Source of the DNA: an uncultured Brevundimonas sp.
GTDB taxonomy: Bacteria > Pseudomonadota > Alphaproteobacteria > Caulobacterales > Caulobacteraceae
DNA length: 13,287 bases
Direction: 5' to 3'
Assembly: GCF_943913055.1 (NCBI RefSeq)
Contig: NZ_CALTWS010000056.1
Location: forward strand, 1-13,287
Shown piece after piece: positions 1 through 6,477 of the stretch; position 1 is the stretch's first letter; each line of letters starts with the position of its first letter. Below the pieces are notes generated by a model. It searched no databases, was not told where the DNA came from, and saw nothing but the letters and a program-made list of their open reading frames with translations. Made by a program: the position numbers and the translations under genes.

Positions 1-525
1 GCGGCCTCCCATCCGACGGCCGATGCGGCAGCGCGGGCGCGGCTAAGCCGACTGCGGCGGGATGAAGCCGCCGCGGCGCTCGGCCTGCTGTGCGGGGGTG
101 AGGCTGTCTCTATCGATCATCTCGGCTGGCCCGATGCCCACCCGTTCGCGGCGGGCAGCGCCGAGTTCGACGATACGGTGGCGCGTCTGGTTGCGATCTG
201 CCGCGAGCGCGAGGTCACCGCTCTGGCCGTAACGGCGGACCACGAGCCGCACTGCGACCACGCGGCTGCATCGCGCGTGGCGGCGGCAGTGGTCAAGGTG
301 CTGGACATCGACATCTTCGACTATCTGGTCTGGGAAGAGGGAAACCCGCCGGACTGCCGGACGGTGTTGGTCACCCCGGTCATGCCCGCGTCGGTTCGCG
401 CCCAAGCCCTAGCAGCCCACGCCAGCCAGCTGACCGACATCGCCGGACCGGGGTTCCGGCTGGACGCGTGTCGGCAGGTCATGAGCGATTGTGACCACCT
501 CTATCTGAGGGGCGGTGCACCATGA
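1..525 (+). CDS. PIG-L family deacetylase (LmbE-like), 5' end outside window
   Basis: The reading frame is open from base 1 to a TGA at 523-525, giving 174 visible residues; PIG-L proteins usually run about 220-260, so the start and the first metal-binding motif (typically HPDD) lie upstream. The second signature is present: visible residues 84-87 read HCDH, matching the HxDH zinc motif, followed by the usual Ala/Val-rich helix. The N-terminal visible part (R-x-x-E, then an A-LG stretch, residues 17-29) fits the helix that follows the first motif in this family. Family members remove N-acetyl groups from GlcNAc-type sugars or related small molecules, with zinc in the active site. The stop overlaps the next ATG by four bases (ATGA at 522-525), so it is translationally coupled to the methyltransferase. 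The substrate cannot be read from the sequence. Confidence 0.85.
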   Translation, partial: AASHPTADAAARARLSRLRRDEAAAALGLLCGGEAVSIDHLGWPDAHPFAAGSAEFDDTVARLVAICREREVTALAVTADHEPHCDHAAASRVAAAVVKVLDIDIFDYLVWEEGNPPDCRTVLVTPVMPASVRAQALAAHASQLTDIAGPGFRLDACRQVMSDCDHLYLRGGAP

Positions 526-1106
526 GGCGCGAAACGACCCTGCCGGCCGACTATTTCGAAGCCATGTTCCGAGGCGATCCGGACCCTTGGGGGCTTGAGA
601 GCCGGGCGTATGAAGCCGCCAAACATGCCCGATCGGTTCAGGCCCTGGACGGCCGCCAGTATCGGCAGGCCCTTGAGGTCGGTTGTGCGGGTGGTATGCT
701 GACGTGGCGGCTCGCTCCCCTGTGCGATGGCCTGCTGGCCGTCGATGTCAGCCCCACCGCACTCAACCGCGCTCGACAGCGTTGCCAGGGCGCGCCTCGG
801 GTGCTTTTCGAGTGTCTCAACTTTCCTGAGCAGACGCCCGAGACCAAGGAGTTTGACCTGCTGGTCCTGTCGGAAGTGGCTTACTACTGGAGCGATGAGG
901 ATCTCGGCCGGGCAGCCGATTGGATGGCTAGGGGACTGTTGACCGGGGCAGACATTTTGCTCGTCCACTGGACCGGTGAGACAGACTATCCCCAGACGGG
1001 CGATGGCGCGGTCGCAGGGCTCCGGTCAAGACTGGGAGATGTGGTGGCGGAGATTCGTGCCGAAAGAACCGCCCAGTACCGGTTGGATGTGTGGCGACGC
1101 CGATGA
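522..1106 (+). CDS. SAM-dependent methyltransferase, NodS-like
   Basis: 194 aa, the usual size for a class I Rossmann methyltransferase of the NodS type. The N-terminus (residues 11-34, YFEAMF, DPDPWG, then AYEAAKHA) is the characteristic NodS lead-in. SAM-binding motif I is at 50-60 (ALEVGCAGGML), the acidic residue that contacts the ribose is D75 in LAVDVSP, and a post-motif FDLLVLSEVAYYW lies near 112-125. NodS itself N-methylates the deacetylated terminal glucosamine of Nod factors; here the acceptor is unknown, but an upstream deacetylase that exposes an amine makes N-methylation a reasonable guess. It overlaps the genes on both sides by four bases, so all three are almost certainly one transcript. 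The family call is firm; the substrate is inference. Confidence 0.87.
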   Translation: MRRETTLPADYFEAMFRGDPDPWGLESRAYEAAKHARSVQALDGRQYRQALEVGCAGGMLTWRLAPLCDGLLAVDVSPTALNRARQRCQGAPRVLFECLNFPEQTPETKEFDLLVLSEVAYYWSDEDLGRAADWMARGLLTGADILLVHWTGETDYPQTGDGAVAGLRSRLGDVVAEIRAERTAQYRLDVWRRR

Positions 1107-1951
1107 CCCTGAGCGTCCTCACTCTGGTCAAGAACCGCACCAGCCATCTGCTGAACCAGCTCCAAGGACTCGCCCAGTCTGATGTCCCGCTGCACGAGAT
1201 CGTTGTCGTGGACATGAGTGACGATCCTATCCGGCTGGAACAGAGGGACCTGCCCCTGCGGCTGGTCCGGCTGGAGACGTCCGGACTGCCACTGGCGCGG
1301 GCCCGCAATCTGGCGGCACGCGAAGCGCGTGGCGATCAGTTGCTGTTCCTCGATGTTGACTGCATTCCCACACCGGGTCTTCCGAGGGCGATTGCGGCAG
1401 TATTGGAAGCCGAGGACGCCTTGATCTGTGCCGAAGTGCGCTATCTCCCGGCCGGAGCGACCCAAGGAGGCTGGACCTTTGATACCCTGATGTCGAAGGC
1501 TGTGCCCCATCCGCTGCGCGCGTTCCCGCCATCGGGATGGCGGCCTGAACCGGAGCCCGGTCTGTTTTGGTCTCTCGCCTTTGGGATACGACGGCAGACC
1601 TTCCACGCCACGGAGGGCTTCGACGAAGGCTTCACCGGTTATGGAGCAGAGGATACGGACTTTGGGTTTCGCGCTCACGCGGCGGACCTGCCCCTGTTGT
1701 TCATGGGTGGGGCGGGGGTGTTTCACCAACACCATGGCGTCTACGACCCACCGCTCCAGCACTTCGAAGATATCATCGAAAACGCGAAGCGATTTCATGG
1801 GCGGTGGGGTCGTTGGGCCATGGAGGGCTGGCTGAAAGCCTTCGAGGCCCGAGGCCTGATTGCGGTGGGAGCAGACCAGATCATCGTGCTTCGTTCTCCT
1901 AACACGGACGAGATCGCAGCGGCGCGCCGATCCGACGACCAACCGTTCTGA
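1103..1951 (+). CDS. Glycosyltransferase family 2 with galactosyltransferase-type C-terminal domain
   Basis: I start it at the ATG at 1103 (282 aa), which gives an ATGA overlap with the methyltransferase; an in-frame GTG at 1091 would add four residues, and neither start has a clear ribosome site. The N-terminus is a GT-A nucleotide-sugar fold (LSVLTLVKN at 3-11, EIVVVDMSD at 32-40), the metal/nucleotide-sugar DxD equivalent is DVD at 84-86 in LLFLDVDCIP, and RARNLAAREARGD at 66-78 is the usual GT2 helix. The motif GYGAEDTDFGFR (179-190) matches the G-W/Y-G-x-E-D block of the galactosyltransferase C-terminal domain, whose acidic residues act in catalysis. An HxHH cluster follows near 209-212. 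No membrane segment is evident, so it is probably cytoplasmic. It ends four bases before a convergent gene. Confidence 0.87.
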   Translation: MTLSVLTLVKNRTSHLLNQLQGLAQSDVPLHEIVVVDMSDDPIRLEQRDLPLRLVRLETSGLPLARARNLAAREARGDQLLFLDVDCIPTPGLPRAIAAVLEAEDALICAEVRYLPAGATQGGWTFDTLMSKAVPHPLRAFPPSGWRPEPEPGLFWSLAFGIRRQTFHATEGFDEGFTGYGAEDTDFGFRAHAADLPLLFMGGAGVFHQHHGVYDPPLQHFEDIIENAKRFHGRWGRWAMEGWLKAFEARGLIAVGADQIIVLRSPNTDEIAAARRSDDQPF

Positions 1952-1955
1952 CCCG

Positions 1956-2276
1956 TCAGTGCAGACCCAACGCTACCATCTCGCGATTTCCCTCATCCGG
2001 CCGCCGCCAGCCGACGAGGTCCAGGCCACTTGAGGCAAGCGCTTCGGCCAGATCCGGTGGCAGGTCTGCCAGCAAGATGGCCGCGTCTGCCGGGCATTCA
2101 GCGGCGAAGGCACCATCGGCAAACAGCTGTACCGGAGCGCGCTTCATCCTCGCCAGTGTGGCGGCCTGTTGCAGCGCGTGGCCGAAGTCCGATGCGATCA
2201 GGGTGTGTGGTTCGGTTCCGTCGCCATGGTGCACTTGATAGACGACGCGGCGAAGATCAGCGCTCACAGCTTTCAC
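1956..2276 (-). CDS. Conserved hypothetical protein, 106 aa
   Basis: I do not recognise a family. The start is the GTG at 2274-2276, overlapping the upstream TGA as GTGA, which implies translational coupling to the 62-aa gene. The product has no signal peptide or membrane segment. It opens with a predicted strand-rich stretch (RRVVYQVHHGDG at 9-20), followed by an Ala/Leu helix, a hydrophobic strand PVQLFADGAFAAE near 48-60 and a second Ala/Leu-rich helix around 67-82; it looks like a small compact alpha/beta domain. GC-rich third positions match neighbouring genes. It is convergent with the glycosyltransferase with only four bases between stop codons. Coding status is likely, function unknown. 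Confidence 0.55.
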   Translation of the reverse strand: MKAVSADLRRVVYQVHHGDGTEPHTLIASDFGHALQQAATLARMKRAPVQLFADGAFAAECPADAAILLADLPPDLAEALASSGLDLVGWRRPDEGNREMVALGLH

Positions 2277-2461
2277 GACGACCCTCCGGGTGGCGTCTTG
2301 AAGGTGTCGCCGACGACCGTGGCATCCGGGCCATCCGGCCCGGCAGCCTTCTGGGATCGGCGGCCCGTGCGCAGGACAGCCTCCTCTGAGGTCGAGGCAT
2401 CGGGCTTTCCACCGGGATGGGCGCCGTTGGCTTGACGCCCGCTGGACTGGTTCTTTGTCAT
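2273..2461 (-). CDS. Small hydrophilic hypothetical protein, 62 aa
   Basis: The product is polar and low-complexity, rich in Gly, Ser, Lys, Asp and Pro (for example AAGPDGPDATVVGD near 39-52), without a hydrophobic segment, so it is probably disordered. Support for it being a gene comes from a ribosome site at the right distance (GGAG, 7 bases before the ATG) and from the GTGA overlap with the following 106-aa gene. The gene upstream on the same strand ends about 50 bases earlier, so the three may be one operon. I do not recognise the family; it could also serve mainly as a coupled leader for the downstream gene. Confidence 0.5.
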   Translation of the reverse strand: MTKNQSSGRQANGAHPGGKPDASTSEEAVLRTGRRSQKAAGPDGPDATVVGDTFKTPPGGSS

Positions 2462-2468
2462 GTCAGAG

Positions 2469-2472
2469 CTCC
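2469..2472 (-). promoter_or_regulatory. Ribosome binding site of the 62-aa gene
   Basis: On the minus strand this reads GGAG, seven bases before the ATG at 2459-2461. It is the main evidence that this short frame is translated. Confidence 0.5.
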
Positions 2473-2514
2473 GTCACCGTCGCTACCGACAGCACGGCAG
2501 AAAACGAAACCGCG

Positions 2515-2922
2515 CTAAAACCGGTTCCGTCTGTCCGAGCGGCTACACGCGCGCCGATGAATGGCGTTCGAGAGACCTAAGTCGCGTGGAGTATTGAGCG
2601 CAGCATACCAGTCCGCATAGGCGGTGTTGCTGGCCAGCCGTCGATTGAGATCCGGGGAACCGTCCGTCCACCAGGGCGGGCCGCGCTCGCCCAGTGCAAT
2701 CTTTGCCCCGTCAACCGCGGCGCGGGCGTCGGCAAGAGCAGGGCCGCCCTCCGGCAGAGCCTGTTTGACGGACCGGCGCGCCGCCATGAGGCTGTTCACG
2801 AGACGGTCGCGCGTCTCTTGCGTCAGTGCGGGATTAGAGGTGCGCCAGAGCCTCCCGCGAACGACGAAGTAGCGGCCGTCGGGCGTTACGGGATAGGGAG
2901 ATGTCTGATCGGGCATCCGCAT
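2515..2922 (-). CDS. Small conserved protein of the type annotated 'biopolymer transporter Tol'
   Basis: 135 aa from the ATG at 2920-2922 (a second ATG two codons in, at 2914-2916, is equally possible; neither has a good ribosome site). Conserved blocks that I recognise from this alphaproteobacterial family are YPVTPDGRYFVVRGRLWR (10-27), a charged helix with R-x-x-VNSLMAARRSVK (38-53), and GERGPPWWTDG followed by DLNRR and NTAYADWY in the second half. Databases often call it 'biopolymer transporter Tol', but nothing here resembles TolA/Q/R/B: there is no membrane segment or signal peptide. Treat it as a cytoplasmic protein of unknown function. The open frame continues upstream to about 3399, but that part is antisense to DUF6880 and is not real. 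Confidence 0.72.
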   Translation of the reverse strand: MRMPDQTSPYPVTPDGRYFVVRGRLWRTSNPALTQETRDRLVNSLMAARRSVKQALPEGGPALADARAAVDGAKIALGERGPPWWTDGSPDLNRRLASNTAYADWYAALNTPRDLGLSNAIHRRACSRSDRRNRF

Positions 2923-3002
2923 GCAACTTGCGAGAGGCTGATCGGTTCGCTCTGACCCCAGGTCGGTACGCGCCCAAACGAGCGACAGGATATTCAAACG
3001 GC

Positions 3003-4376
3003 ATGGCAAAGGCCGCCCAGAAACTTCGCAAGACCCTTTCTCAGGCCAATCTGGTCCGTCTGGGTGCCGAGCGGCTGGCGGGCATACTGATGGATGCGGC
3101 TGCGGCCGATCCGACGCTGAAGCGGAGCCTTCGTCTGGAGATTGCGGCGGAGCTGGGCGCAGAGGATCTCGCCGGGGCCCTCGGCAAGCGGATGGACGAG
3201 TTGGCGTCGAGCAAGGCGCGGATATCCTGGCGCAAGCGCCCCGAACTGCTGCGCGAACTGTCCCGGCTGAGGGTCCTGATCGTGGACCGCCTGGCCGAGG
3301 CAAACAAGACGCTGGCCTTTGCCAGCCTGGTGGCCTGGGTAGACCTGCAGGATCCGCTCCAAGACCGGACCAAAGATCCCCGTGGCGAACTGCCGGCATT
3401 GTTTGCAGAGGGTGCCGGTGATGTGGCGCGTCTGGCCGGGGTGCTGGGTTCGGAGGCTGCGGTACCCGTTCTCCTCGACGCCGTCACGACCAGGGCTTCG
3501 GTCTGGGCAGGAGTAATCGGTGTGGCGGCGGTGGATCTGGACCTCGAGATCGCAAGGGGTCTGCTGGCAGGCCTGACCCGCCAGGGTGTCCCAACTTCGG
3601 GACGTCTTGCACCGGTCATCCGCCGTCTCGCCGACCGGACGGGCGCGGTCGATCCTTGGCTCGCAAGTTTCGACGACCGCATGCGTCGGGACCCGGCCAT
3701 CCTGGTCGAGGCGGCCACGAGACTGGCGAAGGCCGGTAGGGCAGGGGAGGCGCGTGGTGCCCTGGAGGCCGCTTTGGAACGCGCGCGCCGGAAGGGGATG
3801 GGGTGGCGCGCCCCGGAGCCGCCGCCCCAGCGGGACGAGGCCTGGCATTCGGCCGAGATCGCGGTCCTGGATGCCGAGGGTCTCGACGACGAGGCCATGC
3901 TCTCGCGTTGGGCCCGCTTCGAACGGCTGCTCACCGCAGAGGCCCTGCGCGACATCCTAGACCGTCTCGACAATTTCGACGATGTCGAAGCCACCGACCG
4001 CGCAATTGCCTTTGCGACCCAGGCCTTCGACCTCGACAGCGCCCTGAGTTTTCTTATGGCTTGGGGCGCTCTGCGCGAGGCTGCCGAGGCGATCTCTCGT
4101 CGTCGAAGCGAGCTGGGGGGCCGAGCAGACGCCATACCGCTTTGGGCTTCACGCCTGTCCAGCCGCTATCCACTGGCCGCCGTCCTCCTACTGCGTGCGC
4201 GCGCTAGAGCGCTTGTGTCCCTGTCTGGGTCCCTTCACTCCGAGGGCGTGCAGGAGGCTCTGAACGAGGCAGAGGCGCTGGCGGCATCGCTGCCCGACGG
4301 CCTAGAGCCCCACGCCGAGTTCGTCGACGCCTTGTCGAAGACCAAGGGGCAAGGCTCCAGACCCGGACGGCGGTAG
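3003..4376 (+). CDS. DUF6880 family protein
   Basis: 457 aa starting at the ATG at 3003; the frame is open from 2901, but the extra 34 residues look non-coding and overlap the divergent gene. The N-terminus has the family pattern: LRKTLSQANLVRLGAERLAGIL (8-29), DPTLKRSLRLEIAA, then a basic SKARISWRKRPELL block near 78-91, which I recognise from DUF6880. The rest is almost entirely amphipathic Ala/Leu/Arg helix, as expected for a helical-repeat solenoid, with no signal peptide and no membrane segment. The biochemical role is unknown. It diverges from the small 'Tol' gene across 80 bases (2923-3002) that must hold both promoters; I see no clear motif there. Its stop is only 21 bases from the stop of the convergent pfpI-like gene. 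Confidence 0.82.
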   Translation: MAKAAQKLRKTLSQANLVRLGAERLAGILMDAAAADPTLKRSLRLEIAAELGAEDLAGALGKRMDELASSKARISWRKRPELLRELSRLRVLIVDRLAEANKTLAFASLVAWVDLQDPLQDRTKDPRGELPALFAEGAGDVARLAGVLGSEAAVPVLLDAVTTRASVWAGVIGVAAVDLDLEIARGLLAGLTRQGVPTSGRLAPVIRRLADRTGAVDPWLASFDDRMRRDPAILVEAATRLAKAGRAGEARGALEAALERARRKGMGWRAPEPPPQRDEAWHSAEIAVLDAEGLDDEAMLSRWARFERLLTAEALRDILDRLDNFDDVEATDRAIAFATQAFDLDSALSFLMAWGALREAAEAISRRRSELGGRADAIPLWASRLSSRYPLAAVLLLRARARALVSLSGSLHSEGVQEALNEAEALAASLPDGLEPHAEFVDALSKTKGQGSRPGRR

Positions 4377-4384
4377 GGCCGCCG
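4368..4384. terminator. GC-rich hairpin between convergent genes
   Basis: Six-base perfect stem CGGCGG / CCGCCG (4368-4373 with 4379-4384) with a five-base loop that contains the DUF6880 stop codon. Its place between two convergent stops suits a bidirectional terminator, but there is no T-run on either side, so this is only a candidate. Confidence 0.3.
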
Positions 4385-4397
4385 GTCGTCGCTGCCC

Positions 4398-4943
4398 TCA
4401 GGCTGCGGCGTAGGCCTCGATGGCGGCTTCGCAGAAGGCCGGGATGTCATCTGGATTGCGGGATGTGACCAGGCCAGCGTCGGTCACCGCCACCTCGTCC
4501 ACCCACTCGGCCCCGGCGTTGGTAAGATCCGTCTTCAGCGACGGCCATGAGGTCATGCGCCGGCCTTTCACCAAGCCAGCGTCGATGAGGGGCCACGGCC
4601 CATGGCAGATCGCCGCGATCGGTTTGCCCTTCTCGCCGAAGGCCTTGACGAACGCGACAGCGGCTTCGTCCAGGCGAAGCGCGTCAGGGCTGATCACGCC
4701 GCCAGGAAGCAGAAGGCCGTCATAGTCCTCGACCTCTGCGTCGGCGACTTTGATGTCGACCAATGTTTTGTCGCCCTTGTCGTGGTGGTTGAAGCCTTGG
4801 ATCTCGCCTGCTTCGAGTGACATGATGACCACCTTGGCCCCCGCCGCCTTCAAGGCCTCCACCGGTTTGGTCAGTTCGACCTGTTCGAAACCGTCGGTGG
4901 CTAGAACGGCAATGGTTTTATGGGATAGAGGTTGGTCGGTCAT
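4398..4943 (-). CDS. DJ-1/PfpI (type 1 glutamine amidotransferase-like) stress protein
   Basis: 181 aa from the ATG at 4941-4943, chosen because AGGA lies five bases upstream; the longer open frame to 4985 adds a non-family N-terminus. Typical PfpI layout: strand IAVLATDGFEQVE (11-23) with the conserved Glu E20, LLLPGGVISPDALR (77-90), and the nucleophile elbow AAICHGPW with C113-H114. Length and motifs match the YhbO/PfpI subgroup. Members are small cytoplasmic proteins reported as glyoxalase/deglycase-type or chaperone/protease stress proteins; the exact activity is debated and cannot be settled here. It stands alone, convergent with DUF6880, and carries an EcfG-like promoter match upstream, in keeping with a stress role. 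Confidence 0.9.
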   Translation of the reverse strand: MTDQPLSHKTIAVLATDGFEQVELTKPVEALKAAGAKVVIMSLEAGEIQGFNHHDKGDKTLVDIKVADAEVEDYDGLLLPGGVISPDALRLDEAAVAFVKAFGEKGKPIAAICHGPWPLIDAGLVKGRRMTSWPSLKTDLTNAGAEWVDEVAVTDAGLVTSRNPDDIPAFCEAAIEAYAAA

Positions 4944-4988
4944 GACGATCCTAATCTCGAGACATGTCGTTTGAGGTGAGGGCAACGA

Positions 4989-5014
4989 AACATCCCCAGC
5001 CGTCAGACCGTTCC
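4989..5014 (-). promoter_or_regulatory. EcfG (sigma-T)-like promoter for the pfpI-like gene
   Basis: Read on the minus strand: GGAAC (5014-5010), 17 bases, then TGTT (4992-4989). The alphaproteobacterial general stress sigma factor recognises GGAAC-N16/17-cGTT; only the first -10 base differs. A start of transcription near 4980 would leave a leader of about 38 bases before the ATG at 4943. Confidence 0.5.
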
Positions 5015-5183
5015 GACGTCGACCCCCTTATGCGCGTCGATCGGGTCAAAAAGCGCGCCGAGAGCCGCGCCTTCGGCTGTTTCGAAATGAACCCGAACCT
5101 GTCATCTCCGCCGTGCCTACGATGGCAGTCCGGCAAACGCGTTGGGCCTATGTCGGCGGCACGACTTTGGAACGCTCGGACCA

Positions 5184-5212
5184 TTGACGCTTTGTTCGAG
5201 AACCGCTGTTCT
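5184..5212 (+). promoter_or_regulatory. Candidate sigma-70-type promoter for the BLUF gene
   Basis: TTGACGC at 5184-5190 is a full match to the caulobacterial housekeeping -35 (TTGACGS); 14 bases later, 5205-5212 reads GCTGTTCT, a partial match to GCTANAWC. Transcription would begin close to the GTG start at 5227, giving a very short or nearly absent leader. Confidence 0.35.
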
Positions 5213-5226
5213 ATTTTCAAGCGCCC

Positions 5227-5625
5227 GTGATCCGCATCGCCTATCGCAGCAAGGCTACGCAACCCGAGCTAGCCCTTGTGTCCCTGGCCGACATCATCGC
5301 TGTGTCGGACCGTGTTAACAGGAGGGACGGGTTGAGCGGCGGGCTGCTTTTAAGCCGGGGGCGCTTCTTCCAGGTTCTCGAAGGCGACGAAGTCGACATG
5401 GATCGTGCGTTACTTCGAATCTGCAGAGATCCCCGCCATCATGGTGTGGAGATTGTGTTTCGGGCTCAAGTCACGCGGCAGTTGTTCAGAGACTGGGCTA
5501 TGGTGGCCGTGCAGGTGACACCAGACGTCGGACCGCTGATCGATACCGCCATCGACATGTGCAACGATGCCCCGGTCGCGGCCGTGGAACGACTGCGCGC
5601 GCTCGTCGAGCGCCAGCGGCGCTGA
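5227..5625 (+). CDS. BLUF-domain blue-light sensor, stand-alone
   Basis: 132 aa from a GTG at 5227; the start is fixed by the family, since the first BLUF strand (IRIAYRS) begins at residue 2. BLUF domains bind FAD and switch hydrogen bonding upon blue light. The key photochemical residues are all here: Y6 in AYRS, N31 in VNRRDGLSG, Q49 in FFQVLEG, and W90/M92 in DWAM. The ICRDPRHHGVEIV segment (65-77) is the usual fourth strand region. After about residue 95 there is only a short helical tail, with no EAL, GGDEF or other output domain, so it is a short BLUF protein that must act through a partner or by oligomerisation. The gene stands alone; the following gene is 251 bases away. No good ribosome site is visible. 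Confidence 0.9.
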   Translation: MIRIAYRSKATQPELALVSLADIIAVSDRVNRRDGLSGGLLLSRGRFFQVLEGDEVDMDRALLRICRDPRHHGVEIVFRAQVTRQLFRDWAMVAVQVTPDVGPLIDTAIDMCNDAPVAAVERLRALVERQRR

Positions 5626-5762
5626 TCAACTCCCAAGACGAAGGAAACGCTCTGTCACTCCGTGGTGTTTTTGAACGCAAGTATCGCTCCGACAAACCGA
5701 GGGTGCGAGCGTCCAAACCGGCCATGCCGTTGCCGGAAATACCACCTTAGGGGAGGCGAGGG

Positions 5763-5820
5763 CGAGCGTCTGTTTCGGGTTAAAAGCTTTTCACCGCTTT
5801 CCACCCAAAGCAGACGTTCG
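5763..5820. repeat. Long imperfect inverted repeat (intergenic hairpin element)
   Basis: Arms 5763-5787 and 5796-5820 are 25 bases each and complementary at 20 positions, plus two G-U pairs, with an eight-base loop (TTTTCACC). The arms carry the core GTCTG-TTT-GGGT / ACCCAAAGCAGAC, which resembles an interspersed palindromic sequence I recall from other alphaproteobacterial intergenic regions. It lies 57 bases before the ATG of the gene at 5877 and 137 bases after the BLUF stop, in DNA that is visibly more AT-rich than its surroundings. Confidence 0.6.
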
Positions 5821-5876
5821 GAATGTCCAATTTCCGCCGACTCCACTTTCCCCCTGCGCCGTGACAAGCTCGCGCC

Positions 5877-6338
5877 ATGGCGGCGAAACTTAAAGTCTTC
5901 ACTTGGTCGGACGGCTTCCATGCGTTCACCGTTGCGACGACGTCGCGTCCGAAGGCGCTTGAGGCTTGGGGTTCTCGGCAGAACCTATTCGCCTCGGGAC
6001 TGGCAAGCCAACTGACCGGTGGCCCTGACTACGATGCCGCCCTGGCCGCACCTGGCTTCGTGATTGAACGCGGCCTTGCGGTGGATATTGGCAAGATTTC
6101 CAAAGCCCCAAAATGCTCCAAGGCTCCGGACGAGAAGCGCAAGAATAAAGCGAAGGCCAAGATCGAGGACCTTGAAGCGCAGCTTGAAGCCATCGATACG
6201 ACTCACAGCGAGAAACTCTCCGCCTTTGATGTAGCAGTCGCGGAGATTGAGGCCGACCGGGTGGCAGCGGAAACGGCCTACGACAGCAGGCGCAAGTTGG
6301 TCGTGCGGAGGCTCAAGGCTGCAAGGCAGGCGGTTTAG
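5877..6338 (+). CDS. Conserved hypothetical protein with C-terminal coiled coil
   Basis: 153 aa. The N-terminal block KLKVFTWSDGFHAFTVA (4-20) with SRPKALEAWG and RGLAVDIG near 65-72 is a pattern I recognise from alphaproteobacterial hypotheticals, often labelled 'cell envelope biogenesis protein TolA' because of the Ala/Lys/Glu-rich second half. From about residue 85 to 150 the sequence is a charged amphipathic helix (KNKAKAKIEDLEAQLEAI and onwards), a likely coiled coil. There is no signal peptide or membrane anchor, so the TolA label is not supported. The ATG at 5877 has no ribosome site before it; the conserved block begins straight after it, so the start is probably right. Function unknown. 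Confidence 0.72.
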   Translation: MAAKLKVFTWSDGFHAFTVATTSRPKALEAWGSRQNLFASGLASQLTGGPDYDAALAAPGFVIERGLAVDIGKISKAPKCSKAPDEKRKNKAKAKIEDLEAQLEAIDTTHSEKLSAFDVAVAEIEADRVAAETAYDSRRKLVVRRLKAARQAV

Positions 6339-6393
6339 CGCAGAGTGCAGAACCGCAACCTTGGTGCCATGCTGCAGTTGTCGATCCTAAGAC

Positions 6394-6412
6394 CTGGACC
6401 TCAAGGTTCCAG
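6394..6412. other. Small stem-loop after the coiled-coil gene
   Basis: CTGGACC (6394-6400) can pair with GG and TCCAG (6405-6412, one bulged T), closing the loop TCAA; AAAA follows at 6413-6416. It sits 56 bases after the stop at 6338. On the minus strand the A-run would be a T-run on the wrong side, so it is a weak terminator candidate at best. Confidence 0.2.
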
Positions 6413-6477
6413 AAAATCGCCTTGCTTCACTTTTGGGCAGTCTTCTAGGTTCGCAATGTCGCAGTAGATCGAAAACT

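Noticed and set aside
1..525. Reading the first gene as NodB itself
   Set aside because: NodB belongs to the CE4 polysaccharide deacetylase fold; the HCDH motif and overall pattern here are of the unrelated PIG-L family.
986..1942. 318-codon minus-strand frame opposite the glycosyltransferase
   Set aside because: Antisense shadow typical of GC-rich DNA; the plus strand holds clear GT2 motifs.
2923..3399. Upstream extension of the small 'Tol'-labelled gene
   Set aside because: Antisense to DUF6880; the family's conserved block begins only after 2922.
3041..4135. 364-codon minus-strand frame opposite DUF6880
   Set aside because: Ser/Arg/Ala-rich shadow product with no family pattern; DUF6880 is the true gene.
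5169..5194. GGAAC at 5169 as an EcfG promoter for the BLUF gene
   Set aside because: At 16-17 bases the downstream sequence is CTTT/TTTG and lacks the GTT core; the TTGACGC site fits better.
4964..5230. Plus-strand 88-codon frame ending in a GTGA overlap with the BLUF start
   Set aside because: The product has no protein-like pattern, the frame has no ribosome site, and it runs through the promoter candidates of both neighbours; the overlap seems accidental.
4951..5262. Minus-strand 103-codon frame upstream of pfpI
   Set aside because: Random-like composition and antisense to the BLUF start; pfpI already has a good start and ribosome site at 4943.
5655..5921. Minus-strand 88-codon frame in the BLUF to 5877 gap
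   Set aside because: It crosses the hairpin element and overlaps the real start at 5877; its product shows no protein-like pattern. Such spurious frames often arise over dispersed palindromes.
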